From positions 3,923,833 to 3,987,832 of the forward strand of contig NW_006917094.1 of assembly GCF_000516985.1 (NCBI RefSeq): a stretch of 64,000 bases of DNA, read 5' to 3'. Source of the stretch: Pestalotiopsis fici W106-1 (taxonomy: Eukaryota > Ascomycota > Sordariomycetes > Amphisphaeriales > Sporocadaceae). Below, piece by piece: positions 9,603 through 22,871 of this stretch. The translations under genes were made by a program, and so were the position numbers. Position 1 is the first letter of the stretch. The number at the start of each line of letters is the position of its first letter. The notes beneath the pieces are model-generated. The model was given only the letters and a program-made list of their open reading frames with translations, did not search any database and was not told where the DNA came from.

Positions 9603-11440
9603 ATGGCAGAGCACCAACTTCTTCCCGGTCAGTCAGGCCTCCCCGTGCCTAATTCGACAAAGTCACACTGGCATAAGGAGCCTTCTGAGAAGCTCTTTGG
9701 TCACCGCACAACGCCCGAACTGCCTCATTCTTGTGATTGCATCATTGTGGGCTCCGGTATAACTGCGGCTATAGCCGCGCATACTCTCAAGGAGAGGAGG
9801 CCGGACTTGAACATAATAATGCTCGAGGCCAGAGAGGCATGCTGGGGTGCTACTGGACGGGTAAGTATCATATTTCCCTTGGTTGTCTTGAGCACACTAG
9901 CGTTGGCAGCCCCCTCCACCACCGGGGTGTTGGCAGGGAGTGTGTATCCGATGCATTCGGGACGCTTAGGAGCCATCTTGATCTCTGTTGTCGGAACGAC
10001 GCAAAGGCAATACCAATGTCTATTCAGTGGAATCACAAGTGTGGCTCACACAGTGCCTGATTCGCAAAGGTCTTGGCGGAGGTTATATGATCAAGAGATA
10101 CAATGCGGTGTAGCACGTAGCTAATAAGATTACAGAATGGAGGTCACTGCCAGCCCGCAATGTACGCTGCCAAACCACACATTGCCTCTTTTGAGTTGCG
10201 AACATACTCGTACCTAAAATCGCTTGTCGAAGAATACTCTATTCCTTGCGATTGGCATTCCACATCGGGTGTACATGCCTTCTTCTCAAAGCCCCTCTTT
10301 CAACTGGCGCAAGAGGTCATACAAAGTCTGGCAGAGAGATACCCGGACCTTGCCGCCAATGTTGCCGTCGTGACAAAGGGCGAGCAGGGTGCTCCATCGT
10401 ACCTGATCGAGGGCGAGAGAAAGGAAATGACCCTCGAGGGTCTGCGGATTCCCACAGCTGAAGGTGCCGTGGTGCAGTGGAACGCTGCCAGCCTGTGGCC
10501 GTATAAGCTTGTGGCCTTTATACTGGAACGCCTCCTTGCCGCGGGCAACTTCAACTTGCAGACCAATACGCCCGTGACGGGTCTGCAGAAGGTCGAAGCC
10601 CCTTCCAACTTGGCATCACCCACCAGCCCGAGCAGCGAGAAGAAGGGTATTGACCACCCAACCTGGATTGTACATACCCCCCGTGGCCACATTACGGCCC
10701 GCGCCGTGCTTTTGGCGACAAATGCGTACACATCGCATCTCCTTCCCGAGTTCAGCGATCTGATTGTGCCCACTCGTGGACAAGTGGCGGCTCTGAAACC
10801 TCCTGTGGAGCCGGCACCGGGTGAGCCTCCTCTGGATATTGGCCACACGTTTTACATCCTTGGCGAGGAGGGCACTGAAGATGTCCACCGTGAGGATTAC
10901 CTAGTCCAGCGTCCGCCTCCCAACGCAGAGCTCGTGCTCGGTGGCGGTCGCCAGCTCGCCAAGGGATACGCAGTGGGCGTTTGGGATGACAGCACCATGG
11001 ACGAGCCGGTCAAGTGGTGGCTACGGGGAGAACTCACAAAGGCTCTGGATCTCAGCCTTCGCGACGCTCCTCAGAGTCCCGTCAAGCACGACCACCCGTC
11101 TTCGGCCGCCAACAAGCAGGACCTTGAACCCACGCACGAATGGACTGGCATCATGGGTTATTCTCGGGACGCCCATCCGTGGGTCGGACCCGTTCCCGCT
11201 TCGCTGGGCGGTGGAAGTGGTCTCTGGCTCAGTGCTGGCTACACCGGCCACGGCATGCCCAACGCGGCACTCTGTGGCAAGGCTGTCGCCGAGCTAATGA
11301 CGGGCGCGGACGAGGTCGACCTCCCCGAAGAGTACGAACTCAGCGAGGAGCGGGTTGAGCGGGCGCGGATGCGGGCCACGGTGAAGGAAGCTGAGGAGAA
11401 GGGAGCCTTGGTCTTTGACCTTGGAGCTGTCAAGGTCTGA
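9603..11440 (+). CDS. FAD-dependent oxidoreductase (DAO superfamily)
   Basis: Two exons (9603-9860 and 10136-11440) joined in phase 0 give 520 aa. The join restores the family motif: exon 1 ends REACWGATGR and exon 2 begins NGGHCQP. The dinucleotide-binding loop near residue 50 reads 'CIIVGSGITAAIAAHTL', a GxGxxA variant of the Rossmann GxGxxG, followed by an acidic strand end (IIMLEA) for the FAD ribose. The C-terminal part has the DAO signature 'GIMGYSRDAHPWVGPVP...GLWLSAGYTGHGMPNAALCGKAVAELM' in pieces. Such proteins oxidise amines or amino acids with FAD; fungal relatives are annotated as gamma-glutamylputrescine oxidase-like, but the substrate is unknown. ATG 9603 is the first Met in frame. 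The 275-nt intron is long for this window. Confidence 0.9.
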
Positions 11441-14251
11441 AAGAGATATGCTATAGAGAAGTAAACGGTGTATCGTGATTCAGAGCCACAGAGGTTGAAT
11501 GATACCAGATAGACAATCATATGAACAATTAAATGAGTTTTCAGAGTCGCAATCACGAAACATTGGGCTACCGAAATATAATAGTAATTCGTTTGCAGTT
11601 ACGTTCAGAAGCGTAGAGGTGTCTGAGACATTTGGATATCCTGTTGGGTTACAACCAAGATGGCGAGACATGTCTTCACTCGAGTAGCTCGACAAGTGGT
11701 CAAAGGCACAGGTCTATTCTCAGTCATTTCACGTGTTGACTTGGATATTACTCATCATAGCTTACCACCGTTCGTGTCAACATATTTGGCTAGGCTACTT
11801 GAGCATAAAGCTGCTCCCATGCTTTGTCACACTCATCTGTACACACAAATAACCAATGATAATCTTCTACAGTACAGTTTGCCTGTAGCCATAACCGCCA
11901 AATCTGCTGCGGCTGGCTGGCTGGCTGGCTAGGGTGGAGGCTTCACGGCATGTCAATGCATGAGGCTATACGCGGCACCGACCGGCAGTACCCATCGCGA
12001 TCGTGAAGAGGTAAAGCCCCGTTGCCAGGCGCAGGAAGAATGCATGCACGACCGAACGCGCAGATTGCGAGTGGGTAGTGGAGTCGGTCATTCGGGAGGA
12101 GTTGGCTTCATTGCGCCTGTGAAGGTGCTGGAGAGGGGATAGCCGCCGCCCGTACGGAGCGATAAAAGACCAAAAAAGGTCGATTGCACATTTGCCCCCG
12201 GAAAGTTTCCTTTGCAGCCTAGCAAAGCATTGTGACGAGAAAAATATAAAGTGCAAGGACGATGGGGATCGGTGATTGGGAATTCGGAGCGTTGGCACCC
12301 AACATGGGGTGCGCAGAAAAGATGACAGATGAGTGATCTGGGCTAATAAGCAACATCCGACAAAGCAAAAGAATGGCGCCCGGCTTGGGGTGGGGAGAAA
12401 GGAGGAGGAGGAGGAGTAGGAAGAAGCGAGCTTGTGAATCCCATCCTACTTTGGTGATGCCTGGGCTGACTCTGCTGATGCATGAAGAAGGCGTTTGGTT
12501 CCATTTTGGACTTTTGGGAGCCGGGGAGGGTGCAGCCAACCTTCTGAATCATGTCAAGGCGACTCCAGGAGTCTTAGCCGTGGCTTGCGTGGTCCGGTCC
12601 ATACCTAGGCGACGATCGTAGGCCAGTCAACAGAAACTCCCCAGCTTGTGGTGTTTCATTCGTGTGTAAACCCTTGTGTGATCCAAACCATCCGAACCAG
12701 AGGATATTGTAGCATTGTACACAGTAAAAAAGAAAAGCAAAAGCAAAAGGAAGCAGCATCGGGGGGGTTGGCCTGAATGGTTGCAAAGACGTCGACCGAG
12801 AATAATGTAGCAATGAATGCGCAGCTGCCTTTTCTCACGATGGTAAGGCCCAGGGTGCAGCTGGACCCTCTTTCATTTTAGTAGATTTGAAATCCGGAAA
12901 TCGAGGCCGTCCTCGATGAGATTGATGGAGCACGAAATAGGAACCTAGGCAGGTTACGCCAGTGGTGATGATGATGAACCCAGCTAGGCTGGGGGGCGAG
13001 ACTTAATTTTTTTTCCTTTCTCCGGGGGATATTGCGTTTGCAAGTTGCGTAGGGGCGGGCGCGCGTGTTAATTGATATGCGTGCGTGTGTGTGTGTGTGG
13101 ACTTTGCCCAGCCTTCATTGAGCAGCTCTTGGCACTAGGTTGAAGATGTTTTGGTGCACACAGCAGAAAGGGACATGTAAAAACGATGATCGGGGCTTTC
13201 GGGGACTTCGGCAGAGAGGAATGAGATGAGTGGTGATGGTTTTCAGTAACATGTCAGGATTTCTCCGTACCGCAAACGGAGCGAGAATCAAGATTGATTG
13301 CCTTTGTATGTGGGAATTTCCCAAACATGAAGAACAATTGAATTGCCTCGCACGCAGTATTGTACCTAGATACATTACCTACCAGTATGAATGAAAGGGA
13401 AAGCAAGCAGTCGAGAGTGTAAGGTATTGAAGGAAGGGATTCCCGGGTCCGTGCTGGCCTGAGGCCAATCCGCGTCAACTGGATGTAGGTAGCCCAGAGT
13501 ATGTATCTATGTAATAAGGTAGTATGTAACGAAGGTACCTAGGTACATGTCGCGCGGATGCTCATCCACCAGCCCTTGCGAAGATTATTGAGTGAGAGCA
13601 CCGCAGCGCAAAGCACCCAAAGCATCCCGTCCTTTTTTAATGTCAGGTATTGTCTGTCACGCCGCCCGGCGCTGCGACCGAACCCGCGAGAAAATGAGAC
13701 CAAAAGCCCCAAACCTACCAGACATCATGTCTGCCCCCATAATAATAAAACACAACAACCCTCTCACCCCTTGACCTCTCTCCCATCGTCACCATTCCTT
13801 CCCATCCATACCCATCATCGCCGCCATCGTAACTCGTGTGAGCGAAAGCGCAAATCTCAACGCCGCACCCAACACACGCAACGCACCCACACCACCACCG
13901 CCTTGGGGTAAACGCCGAAAAGGTTCCCCAGGTGAGCGAAAGAAGCCAAATTTGCTCAAGGCAGGCCCCCGGCCACAGAACAAAAAAGAGGTAGACTATC
14001 CCAAGTCAGCCACCTGCTTCCTCATCACCACCACTGACCAACTTCCCAGGGACAAAGTCCAACTAGACAAACCAAATCCCAGCAACATAAAAACCCGCCC
14101 TCGCCGCGCTTTTTGCAAACTCTGCAACCTTGTATACGACCACAACTTTTCAGCATTGGCTATTTCTATTCTCACCACACGCCAACTTTGTCTATAAAGT
14201 AGTCTTTACACCAAACTGCCACACCTTCGCGTCGATTTACCACCCGACAAG
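11441..14251. other. 2.8-kb intergenic region upstream of IES4
   Basis: Gene-free as far as can be seen. It contains (GGCT)n at about 11910-11930, a GT-repeat at about 13082-13099, a perfect 12-bp palindrome GTACCTAGGTAC at 13535-13546, and a C/A-rich stretch (about 13700-14250) resembling the IES4 leader. Open frames here lack family features. Confidence 0.55.
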
Positions 14252-15199
14252 ATGGCCGGCACAACCAAGACCACGACTACCGCCAAGGAGAAGGATCGCC
14301 GCAAGTCGTCGACTGGCAAGACGTCAATCGTGACTCTCAAGGTCTCGCCAGACAGACTTCGGAAGCTGCTCGACCCAACATCAGTCAAGGAGGAGTCGCC
14401 TGCAAAGGCATCCCCGGCCCCGTCGTCCAACACGCCCGCCGAGCCCGCCGTTCCTGCCGAGGCTGCCACGAACGGCGATAACGCGTCCACGTCCAACCCT
14501 GGCACGCCCGCCCCAGCTGGCACACCTTCTCAGACTCCCATGGGCCCGCCAGCTGATGGCCCCAAGAAGAAGGGCGTAAAGAGAAGTGCTCCCGGCGCCA
14601 ATGGTGCAGAACCCAGAGCCAGAGGCAAGCCTGGCCCCAAGAAGAAGCCCAGACTGTAAGCCAAGATCTTGTTTTCCTTTCTCTTCATTCACATCATTGC
14701 TCCTGGGCAAGAAGAGGCTCCCTCATTTCTGTACCACTTTCTTTGCGACTATCTTTGTCATAATCCCACATCGTTCCCGGCTAACATTCACTCTAGTGAG
14801 GATGGCACCATCGATCCCAGTGCAAAGAATGCTGGCGGCGCGTATCACAAGCTTGGACCCAAGGCAAGCCTGGGTGCTATCAATGCGGGCCTGCGGGCCC
14901 TCGATCGCTCAGGAAAGCCTTGCCGCAAATGGGCCAAGGGTGGCTTTCGCCTCAAGACCTTTACCGGCGTCATGTGGGAGATCCCTCGCTGGACTGCTCC
15001 GCCCAAGCCATCCCCCGAAGAGAGTCAAGAGGTACCTACCGAAACCTCGGCCGATGGCAGCAATAAGGAGAACAAAGAAGAATCTCAGATGAAGAGCGAG
15101 AACAGTGCCAGCGCTGCCGATGGAGAGCAGCGAAGTCAGCCACCCAGTTTGCCTGCTGACAGTTCACCTGCGCCAATGCCTGTTGCTGCAGCATCATAA
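14252..15199 (+). CDS. IES4: INO80 chromatin-remodelling complex subunit Ies4
   Basis: Exons 14252-14655 and 14797-15199 (intron with GCTAAC branch, TAG acceptor) encode 268 aa. Near the N-terminus 'TSIVTLKVSPDRLRKLL' is the conserved Ies4 opening. A low-complexity Ala/Pro/Ser linker follows, then 'KKGVKRSAPG' and a basic 'RGKPGPKKKPRL' patch, likely for nuclear import or DNA contact, which continues across the splice site into EDGTIDPS. The C-terminal core has 'YHKLGPKASLGAINAGLRAL', 'GKPCRKW' and 'FTGVMWEIPRW', the family's hallmark end. The last 60 residues are acidic and Ser-rich. Ies4 is a fungal subunit of INO80, which repositions nucleosomes and is a checkpoint-kinase target in yeast. 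Family assignment rests on motif recall, but the motifs are distinctive. Confidence 0.85.
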
Positions 15200-17472
15200 T
15201 CAGCAACACAACCTTTCATTATTCCGTCTTGTTTCCTTTTACTTTTCTTTTCTTTGGTGGATTACACAGCGTGTTTGCCTATATGAAAGTCGGTTCTCAA
15301 CTTTGTCTGAGCGAGGATTTCGGAGTATTCACAGCTTCCCAACAAGAAGCTCGGCGTTTAGGGTCATATCAACGAATCACATGAGGGAGGGGAGCATCTA
15401 ATCCTGGATCGCTACAGCGCAGATTGCTGGCATCCGGTAAGGGAAAGGATAAAAGGGAAGGCGTTACGGGTCTTGCTGGCGGTACAAGAGTACGCCGCAA
15501 ATCATCATACCACACAGGATGTACTATATTGCTTTCACTTCGTACATTCGGGCCACAAAAAAAATAGAGGGTCATTTTCTATACTACCTGCTACATGCCA
15601 TTATGAAGTACATTACATTCCGTATGTGAACAATATCCGAGACGCTGTCCCTCGTGTTTATACGCCTATTCGAAATCCCCACGTTCTCCATGTATGCTCC
15701 TTTAACCTACCTGTATGTCAATGACCATGGACCGTGGGTGCGATATGTGTTATAAACACAACTTGGGTAAGAAGGCATAAGAACCGGCTTGACATGATAC
15801 AAATATGTGATGATTGGCTGCCCATCCCTGATCAAGAAAACTACAGCTCGAATTGAATACGCCTACATGTGTGCAGAGTACAAATGGTTCAAGACCCACC
15901 AGTCAAGGCACGGTCCAATCTATAGTCATGAGCGGATGGAGCGACATGTACAGTTGTCTGTCATTATATTTCGTGTTGCTGATATTGTACCCGAGGCTCT
16001 CTTGACTCTGTTGGCATGCTGGAACTTGCAATTGAGGTATCAAAGTTGCCTTCGGGCGTGTGCAAAACATGCTTCCACCACAAAGCGTATATCCAAGAAG
16101 CAGTAGCGGCAGCGGGGACGGTATTTCGGAGTCTGGTCGAGTCTTCTGTATATGACACGACTCACATGTCTCGAAATCTTCATTGGACAGCTCTGGATTG
16201 TCATGGGCCCTAATTCACTCGATTCTGTTAGACGACTACTCGTTTGGCCAGTCATTTTAGCAAACGTGGCCGTGATTGTATTCTAGGTTTCGCCTACCCA
16301 GCCGTCAGGAATACTTGTGGGGTGGACAAGGAAATACAAAGCTTCAATAACAACCAACCTTGCCAACCTTTTGCTGCCGGCATGTGCTTGGCTGGTCGAT
16401 GAAGTATGTATCCGAAGACACTGTTCTAATAGCACAAACTTCTGTGCCGGTGACACGGCATGTGAATTCTCGTTTTTGGGTTGTTGACAGCGTGACAGAT
16501 TATAAGCAGAGTCCATATAGACTTTGCTTGGTAACTACCAAGGTTAGGTATTCAATGCTGTGCCTATTCCCGAGCACTGGAGAGAGCGACTTACTGTCCT
16601 TGTAAACAGGAGCTAGCCCAATGCACATTACCCAGGGAGAACGTCAGTCCTCATGGAGCCCATCATGACTTCTGAAAAATCAAAGAGTGGAAATTGGAAA
16701 ATGATACAGAAGTATTGTACATGATACATCAAATACTAGAAATATGGATCTTTAAAAAGCTCCATGTGCACAATGTCGGTATAGTTGCAGTCGCTAGGTG
16801 AAACGATACTTCCATACACTCGCAGGCGGCAAAGCAAAAGATAGGCCTCCGACCCCCTGATCTTTAGTGGGCAACCCTGACTCCAGATGTCGCCAATGCA
16901 GCAACTTTAGCGTGTTCAGTCTGTCCAGAGACGCGGTATCGATGCTCCGGCCGGCCTAAGAGGTAGCGATTACCTACTAGAGTGGATGGACTAGCTAGCA
17001 ACTACGGATCTCGTGATTGATAGGCACGACTGCATCTGTTGAACTCATCACGACTCGGGTTTCCTGGCAACGATCTATCAACAATTCGATTGCCGCTAAA
17101 TGGCCATCTGGGATACCCATTTTCTCGAATTTGGATCGAAGAAGCTACACGGTTGATGACCAGTCCGACAAGCCCGTCTTTTCTGGCATGCCCTTCGACT
17201 GTTGAGTGACGTTATCCGACGGAGCTCTACTAAGCTCTACAGAAGCATTTGTTTGCTAACATCGAGACAACCTTTTCGACATCACAAAGAGATCTACCAT
17301 CGAGACGCATTATTCGAGGTCCAGCTCGCGTCTGGTACTATCGGAGGGCCCAGAAGTCCATCAGCCGCAAGTTTCCAGCCATCTCGAGTGTTCACGAACC
17401 CCGACAAGCTACATCTGAAATCCAACGGTCCCTCGTCGGTTGGTGGGGAAATAAGCATAGGAGGACGTGAAG
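15200..17472. other. 2.3-kb intergenic region
   Basis: Between IES4 and the Vid30-like gene. No gene supported on either strand. The last 250 bases before 17473 are open in two frames and are probably transcribed leader of the next gene. Confidence 0.5.
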
Positions 17473-19831
17473 ATGGCGAATCCTTACAACAACCCTCTCG
17501 ACACCTCACAGGACGGCATCTACGGAGCTTTTGTGCCAAGGAACCGAAGCTCATTTTCAGCGACCGGCGCATTGCCGCCAGCATCCCCTTCTTCCTTGAG
17601 CAATATCATGCCTCTACTCCCCCTCAACCCACCACAAGGCAGCTATTCAGAGCTCTACACAACGCATCATTCTTACATAAGGACTGGTAGCGGAGCTGCC
17701 GACTCTGACGGAAATGCGATGCCCTCCGAGGGTGCCGGGTCTGGTTTGCGCCAGCAAACTTCCCACTTTCCATCCTTCTCGCGCGCCTTTGAGATGTTCA
17801 TAAATCCTATCGGCGACAGTACCTGGCCAACTCGACACCGGAACAATGGCCTCTTTGTGCCTTCATACCTTGCGAACTCGGCCTACATACAAAAGCTGGA
17901 AGAGGTGCACACATCAAAACAGGCGCAAAGGGAAGCCCAGACGCAGGCGATTGGGGGCAGTGGGATAACCGCAGGCCAAGTCGCTGCGCCGTCCATAACA
18001 AGCAAGCCAACCACACATCTGGGTATGACCTATGATTTGATTGAGCGTGCGCCCATGCTCGAGGATGACGACGCAGTAGCACCATTGCCAACCAGGTGGA
18101 ATAAGGAGGACAAGCAAGGCCAATTGGAAGTCATGGCCGATGGTCTGGAAGTCAAATATACTGGGCAAAAGTCCCCGGGAGAGCGTGATTATGAATTGTA
18201 CTCAATCAGGGCGGATCATCCTGTACCCAGCCAAGCCGGGATTTACTATTTCGAGGTTCAACTCCTGTCCAGAAAGCGAGACGAGTAGGTGAAACCACGG
18301 CATTCTCTCACGATGTCATACAGAAGAGATCCCGCTGCTAATTCTTCGACATAGGACAACTGTCTGTGTGGGATTTGGGCCAAAATCCGCCGCGCTTACT
18401 CGTCCTGTTGGCTGGGAAAACGATTCATTTGGCTACCATGGCGACGATGGAAATGTTTATATTGCTTCCCAGTCGCCCAAGCATTACGGACCTGGTTACA
18501 CAACTAATGATACAGTGGGCTGTGGGATCAATTTTCTCAACAAAACCATCTTCTTCACCAGAAATGGTGTTAACCTAGGTAAGAGAATCCAGACAAACAT
18601 ATATTGCTCGAAGGCATATTGTGGCTCACGCGTGTCTACTTTCAGGTGTTGCTGCCAGGGATTTTAAAGTCAAGCTGTATCCCTTTATTGGTATGAAGCG
18701 AAATGGCGAGCACGTGCGGACGAATTTTGGACAAACCCCTTTTGTATTCGACATCGACGACATGATGAAGCAAGAGCAAAACAAAATCAGAAAGGAGATT
18801 TCAGAGGCCAATGTTGCGAAATTGGCCGGCCCGAAGACGGGCGAGACGGACCTCCTCCAGCAGCTGGTGAGCACAAATTGCAATTGTATGTATCGATTGC
18901 TAATATTTGCATGCAGGTTTTACAATTTCTTCAACATGACGGCTATGTCGAGACCGCAAGGGCTTTTGCCGAGGAAATCCAGTCAGAAAAGCAGGCTCTC
19001 AATCTCGACGCTGATGTTCCTGTAGAGGGTATCAACATCAAAGATGATGAGGATGCCAACCATCGACAGAGTAGAGCCACCGTTCCGAGCACAGATTTTA
19101 TTGAGCACACACTGATTCGTCGCAGGTATTCGGAAATCTATTCTTGATGGAGACGTGGACAAAGCATTCAAATTTACGCAAACATTCTACCCTGACGTCT
19201 TGAAAGAGAACCAGCAAGTATACTTCAAGTTGCGATGTCGGAAATTCATCGAAATGGTTCGCAGATCATCCCATCTGAGTAACAACCACAACAGAAGCTT
19301 TAGTAGCAAGAAAAGCAATGGTCATACTCTGGACGACAATCTCGAGATGGATCTCGACGAGGACGGCTACTCGGACGAAATGGACACACAGGATACGCTT
19401 GAGGCATCGACCGAGGACGAAGCAGCCGCCTACCTTGCGCAGACAATCGAATATGGCCGAGAGCTACAAGAAGAGTTCAAAGACAATGGAAGCAAAGAGA
19501 TGAGCAAGACGCTTCAAGATGTGTTTGCACTAATGGCGTATGCAAATCCGCTCCAAGAAAAGGAATTGGCCCATTTCTTCGAGAGAAAGGCCAGAGTACT
19601 AGTGGCCGAAGAACTGAACTCGGCCATTCTACGTAAGTCTCGTTCCTGGCAGAAGTTTCTTCTCTACTGACACCACCCCTAGTGTCTTTGGGCCGGTCGT
19701 CCAGATCCGCGCTCGAGACAGTTTATGCCCAGACGAGTGTCTTGCTTGATTATCTTCGCGAGAACGGTGGACCAGGATCCTTTGTGACAGTCCAAAGTGT
19801 GATTGATGAGATACCCAAATCGCCATATTAG
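17473..19831 (+). CDS. VID30: GID1/Vid30 (RanBPM-like) subunit of the GID/CTLH E3 ubiquitin ligase
   Basis: Six exons (17473-18284, 18355-18578, 18646-18866, 18917-19070, 19126-19632, 19683-19831) give 688 aa. Domain order: a disordered N-terminus (1-210), SPRY/B30.2 (about 225-400; 'AGIYYFEVQLL', 'TTVCVGFG', 'GWENDSFGYHGDDG', 'INFLNKTIFFTRNG'), LisH (about 413-445; 'LQFLQHDGYVETARAF'), CTLH (about 470-525; 'IRKSILDGDVDKAF', 'LRCRKFIEMVRR'), and a C-terminal CRA region ('ALMAYANPLQEKELAHFF', 'LDYLREN'). This is the architecture of Vid30/Gid1 and RanBPM, the scaffold that recruits substrate receptors in the GID ligase, which destroys gluconeogenic enzymes after glucose return in yeast. The donor of intron 4 (GTAGAG) is weak, but the join restores the conserved 'Q-S-IRKSIL'. 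ATG 17473 is the first Met in frame. Confidence 0.93.
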
Positions 19832-22628
19832 CACACTGCCCACAATCTTGGCGATGACGGGTCAGATTTGTCTAGGTATACAAACGAAGAGCGATGATCT
19901 GGACCTTGAGATTCCGAAAATGGTCCACATCACTCGGAAAAGGCATACGCGCACTGTTAATCAATTCACCCACGGTCCAAATCTCAGCGCGTTTGAATGG
20001 ATTTGTGGTCCTGTGAGTATGTAGCACTGCGGCCAAACCCTCCAACAGCCAAATTTCATTACCTTAGCCTCGAGTAAAGTCGAAAATCGGTCCTTAGAAT
20101 CCACGTCGGCAACATACTGTATTCTTGCAGGATTAGAAGCCTGTATAATGCAAATATGGTATGAGCAGCATCACAACTCAATCTTTACATTTCCTCAGGT
20201 TCTCCATGGTTCGGAATGCTTCCTCTCAGCTCTTGAGGTTCCGATTCTGCACTCACGACTTGGTTTTTATAGCTATCGTCTCTCCCTCATAGACTTGGGC
20301 ACGGGATGGAGGTGGTGTGGCACTGTTGTTCCAGCTATCAAGGTTGATTTGACCAGCTTTTGTTCGTGGCAGCTTCATTCACCAAGATGGGACCCCCAGC
20401 TATATATCCTTTGGGGAAACAAAGACTTGAAGATGTATTTTGAGTGCATCAATTTTGAAACTCCCAAATTGCGTCTTCACGAGAGAATTACAGTAAATGA
20501 TTAACGCACCATTACAGGGTGCATGGTGCGAAAAGTCCAAGAGGACCAAGACATGTACTTGAACCAATAGACTTACTATTTGATATCGGCAAACCTCAAG
20601 ACAATGTGAGTTTGATATTGATATTCTTGAGTAAAGTGTGGTTTTCCCCTTGGGTTGGAAGGTAGCCGGAAATTCCGTCTTCATTGTACTAGAGTGCTCT
20701 GATGTGGCGACTTCTCGGTACTATATGCCAGTGCCGACGAGATGCCCGAGGGTCTATTTGCGTCTTATCGAAACCCTCCTGCGTTTTGTCAGGGGAGGAG
20801 ATATTCCCTAGTAAGTAGTAGAGCATTAACAGAATCGAGCTTGGGGTGCTCGGTCGGATCGTTAGGGGCGATTGACATGAGCCGAGGAGATTCTGGACCA
20901 GACGACAAAAGCAAGAACCAGCCAGCACCAAAGTAATGAATGCATGCAGGCGTTTTCTGCTAAGCCCAAACACGAATGATGGACCCGAAGCTATTCCGTT
21001 GGCTTGGAGTATCAAGACCCAAGAACCCCCGGAATGCGGGCGCTGGGCTATTTCTCGGCAGAGTATTCTCGCGAGACAAGACAAGATGAGTTTAGAATGG
21101 ATCATCGGTTGTATTTGGCTTGATTGATTGCTATGCTATAAGCTTGCTCGCTTGCGTGCTTATCTCAAGACGCTGGACCCTGACTCGGGGGGGCACGTCT
21201 CGGGCCCCCTGGCCCTTTCTTAGCTTCTTCCTCCCATCCCCATGGGTTTGCTAAGAAAGGCCTTTACTACATATGATAAAGATAGCTTTGATAAAAAAGA
21301 AGGAAAAACATGATGCAGACAACCCCGAGTAATGATCCCCCACCTCTTTGCAATAGCCGAGCCGGGGTTGCGAGCGCCGGGGCTCAGAAAAAAACGCAAC
21401 CAGAAACGCCTTTACGCTTGCCCATTGCATTATAAGGAAAAATGTTGCTGTTAGAAGACGTGGAAAAGGGCAAAGAGAATCAATCCCCTTGCAAGCACGC
21501 CCATCCTGAAAAGTCTAGCCCGGAACAAAGAGTCCCTTTCTCCCAAGGGTCCATCTATACTCGGCAGTATGTTGGTAATCGGTAGAGCGGAATAGGGAAC
21601 GACGAAGCTGAAATGATTGATTGAACGACCGGAATCGAGTGAACCTGGAGATTGAGCAGATCCATTCCCATGGGGACGGACGGCCAAGGTACGTATCGTA
21701 CGCTATCTTGGGCCCATGGTGCGTGGTAGGTATGCAATCTGTATGGCTTCGGAATCTCCGCGACCCAAAAAACCCACATGGCAGTATCCGGGGGTAAAAA
21801 AAAAAATGGGAAACGAACGATAGGCGGGTCGGCGGCAGCGGGTTTAGGTCGTTTTCTTCATACTTTCGTAAATTAACATGGATGAGCATCTCGCAATTAC
21901 GCCGAGCCCATCAATGCAATTTTTCTTTTTTTGGTCCTTGCTGGTCTCTTGTTCTGTGGTCTTTCTGGCTTGGTCCATTGAGAGAGCCGCGCCTATAATG
22001 CCAATATCCCGAATGCCGAACCGAGGACGTAGTGGATCCAGGCCTTGGTTGCTTGGTCCTCTGCTGGGAGCGGAATGTGGTGGTGGTGGTGCGCTGATGA
22101 CAGCCGCCCGCCCGCCTAGCAAGTTTCCGTCTTGTCGGGAAACAGGGGCCCAAGGGAAGAGAGAAGAGTGACGAAAAAAAGATAGTAGTAGTTGGACCCA
22201 CGTCATAAGCGAAGTCTCCCCGTCCTATTCTCGTAACCTCGTTTCGTACGCAATAAGTCGATTTCGGCCGATCATGACGTTCCGGGAATTCTCTTGGTTT
22301 GAGAAAAGCCACCAAGACAAGCAGTCGATATGCATTTTCATGCCAACTGATGTCAGGTTTTTCGGCCAACCCCAGACAGGGCTGCAGTGGAATTGATTTC
22401 CGCCAATCAATCAAAAAGGAAGGAGGGAAAAATGAATGAGTAGCTCGAAAATAGTGTAGATGCTTTGGGGGAAAGAACCAAGGATTCGGGGCGAGATCGA
22501 AAAATTATGGGTTCTAGACCGTATTCACTCTAGAACTTGTAGGATGGGCGTGCGTGACAATGGGCGATTTCCTTTGCTTTTCGCGACTGACTTCGAAAGA
22601 AAGAAAAGAGTTTCAAGATTGACTCGAC
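19832..22628. other. 2.8-kb intergenic region
   Basis: Tail-to-tail space between the Vid30-like gene and the small minus-strand gene. Several short frames on both strands lack domains, start context or splice logic. No RNA gene recognised. Confidence 0.5.
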
Positions 22629-22871
22629 TTATGAAAGTCCACAACTCTCCATATCTCGCATGAGACAAGCCATCTGTGCTCGTTTAGCAGCCTCGGCCAC
22701 GAGGTTGAAGTCGCGCAGGAAAGTCTCGGTACCGCCCGATTGTTGGCGGTGCTGTTGCGGCTGGGGAGGCACAAAGACTTGCTGCGATGGCGATGATTGC
22801 GATGCCGTCGACGAGGCTGCCGAGACGCTGCCGTGGCGGGCGATGGGCGACGAGATGGGAGCGGCGTTCAT
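22629..22871 (-). CDS. Small uncharacterised protein (80 aa) with basic amphipathic C-terminus
   Basis: Single-exon frame starting at 22871 in a good context (AACCATGAAC, minus strand). Residues 1-48 are Ser/Gln/Pro-rich and likely disordered. Residues 51-80 (FLRDFNLVAEAAKRAQ then MACLMRDMESCGLS) look like one amphipathic helix and are the part most likely to be conserved. The upstream minus-strand sequence is C/A- and pyrimidine-rich for about 250 bases, with a TATATAA at 23243-23250, as expected of a transcribed leader. I do not recognise the family, see no signal peptide or membrane segment, and propose no function. It could be a shadow frame, but codon use, leader and promoter argue for a real gene. 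Confidence 0.6.
   Translation of the reverse strand: MNAAPISSPIARHGSVSAASSTASQSSPSQQVFVPPQPQQHRQQSGGTETFLRDFNLVAEAAKRAQMACLMRDMESCGLS

Noticed and set aside
10300..10848. Minus-strand frame of 182 codons within the FAD oxidoreductase
   Set aside because: Shadow of a clearly conserved plus-strand exon.
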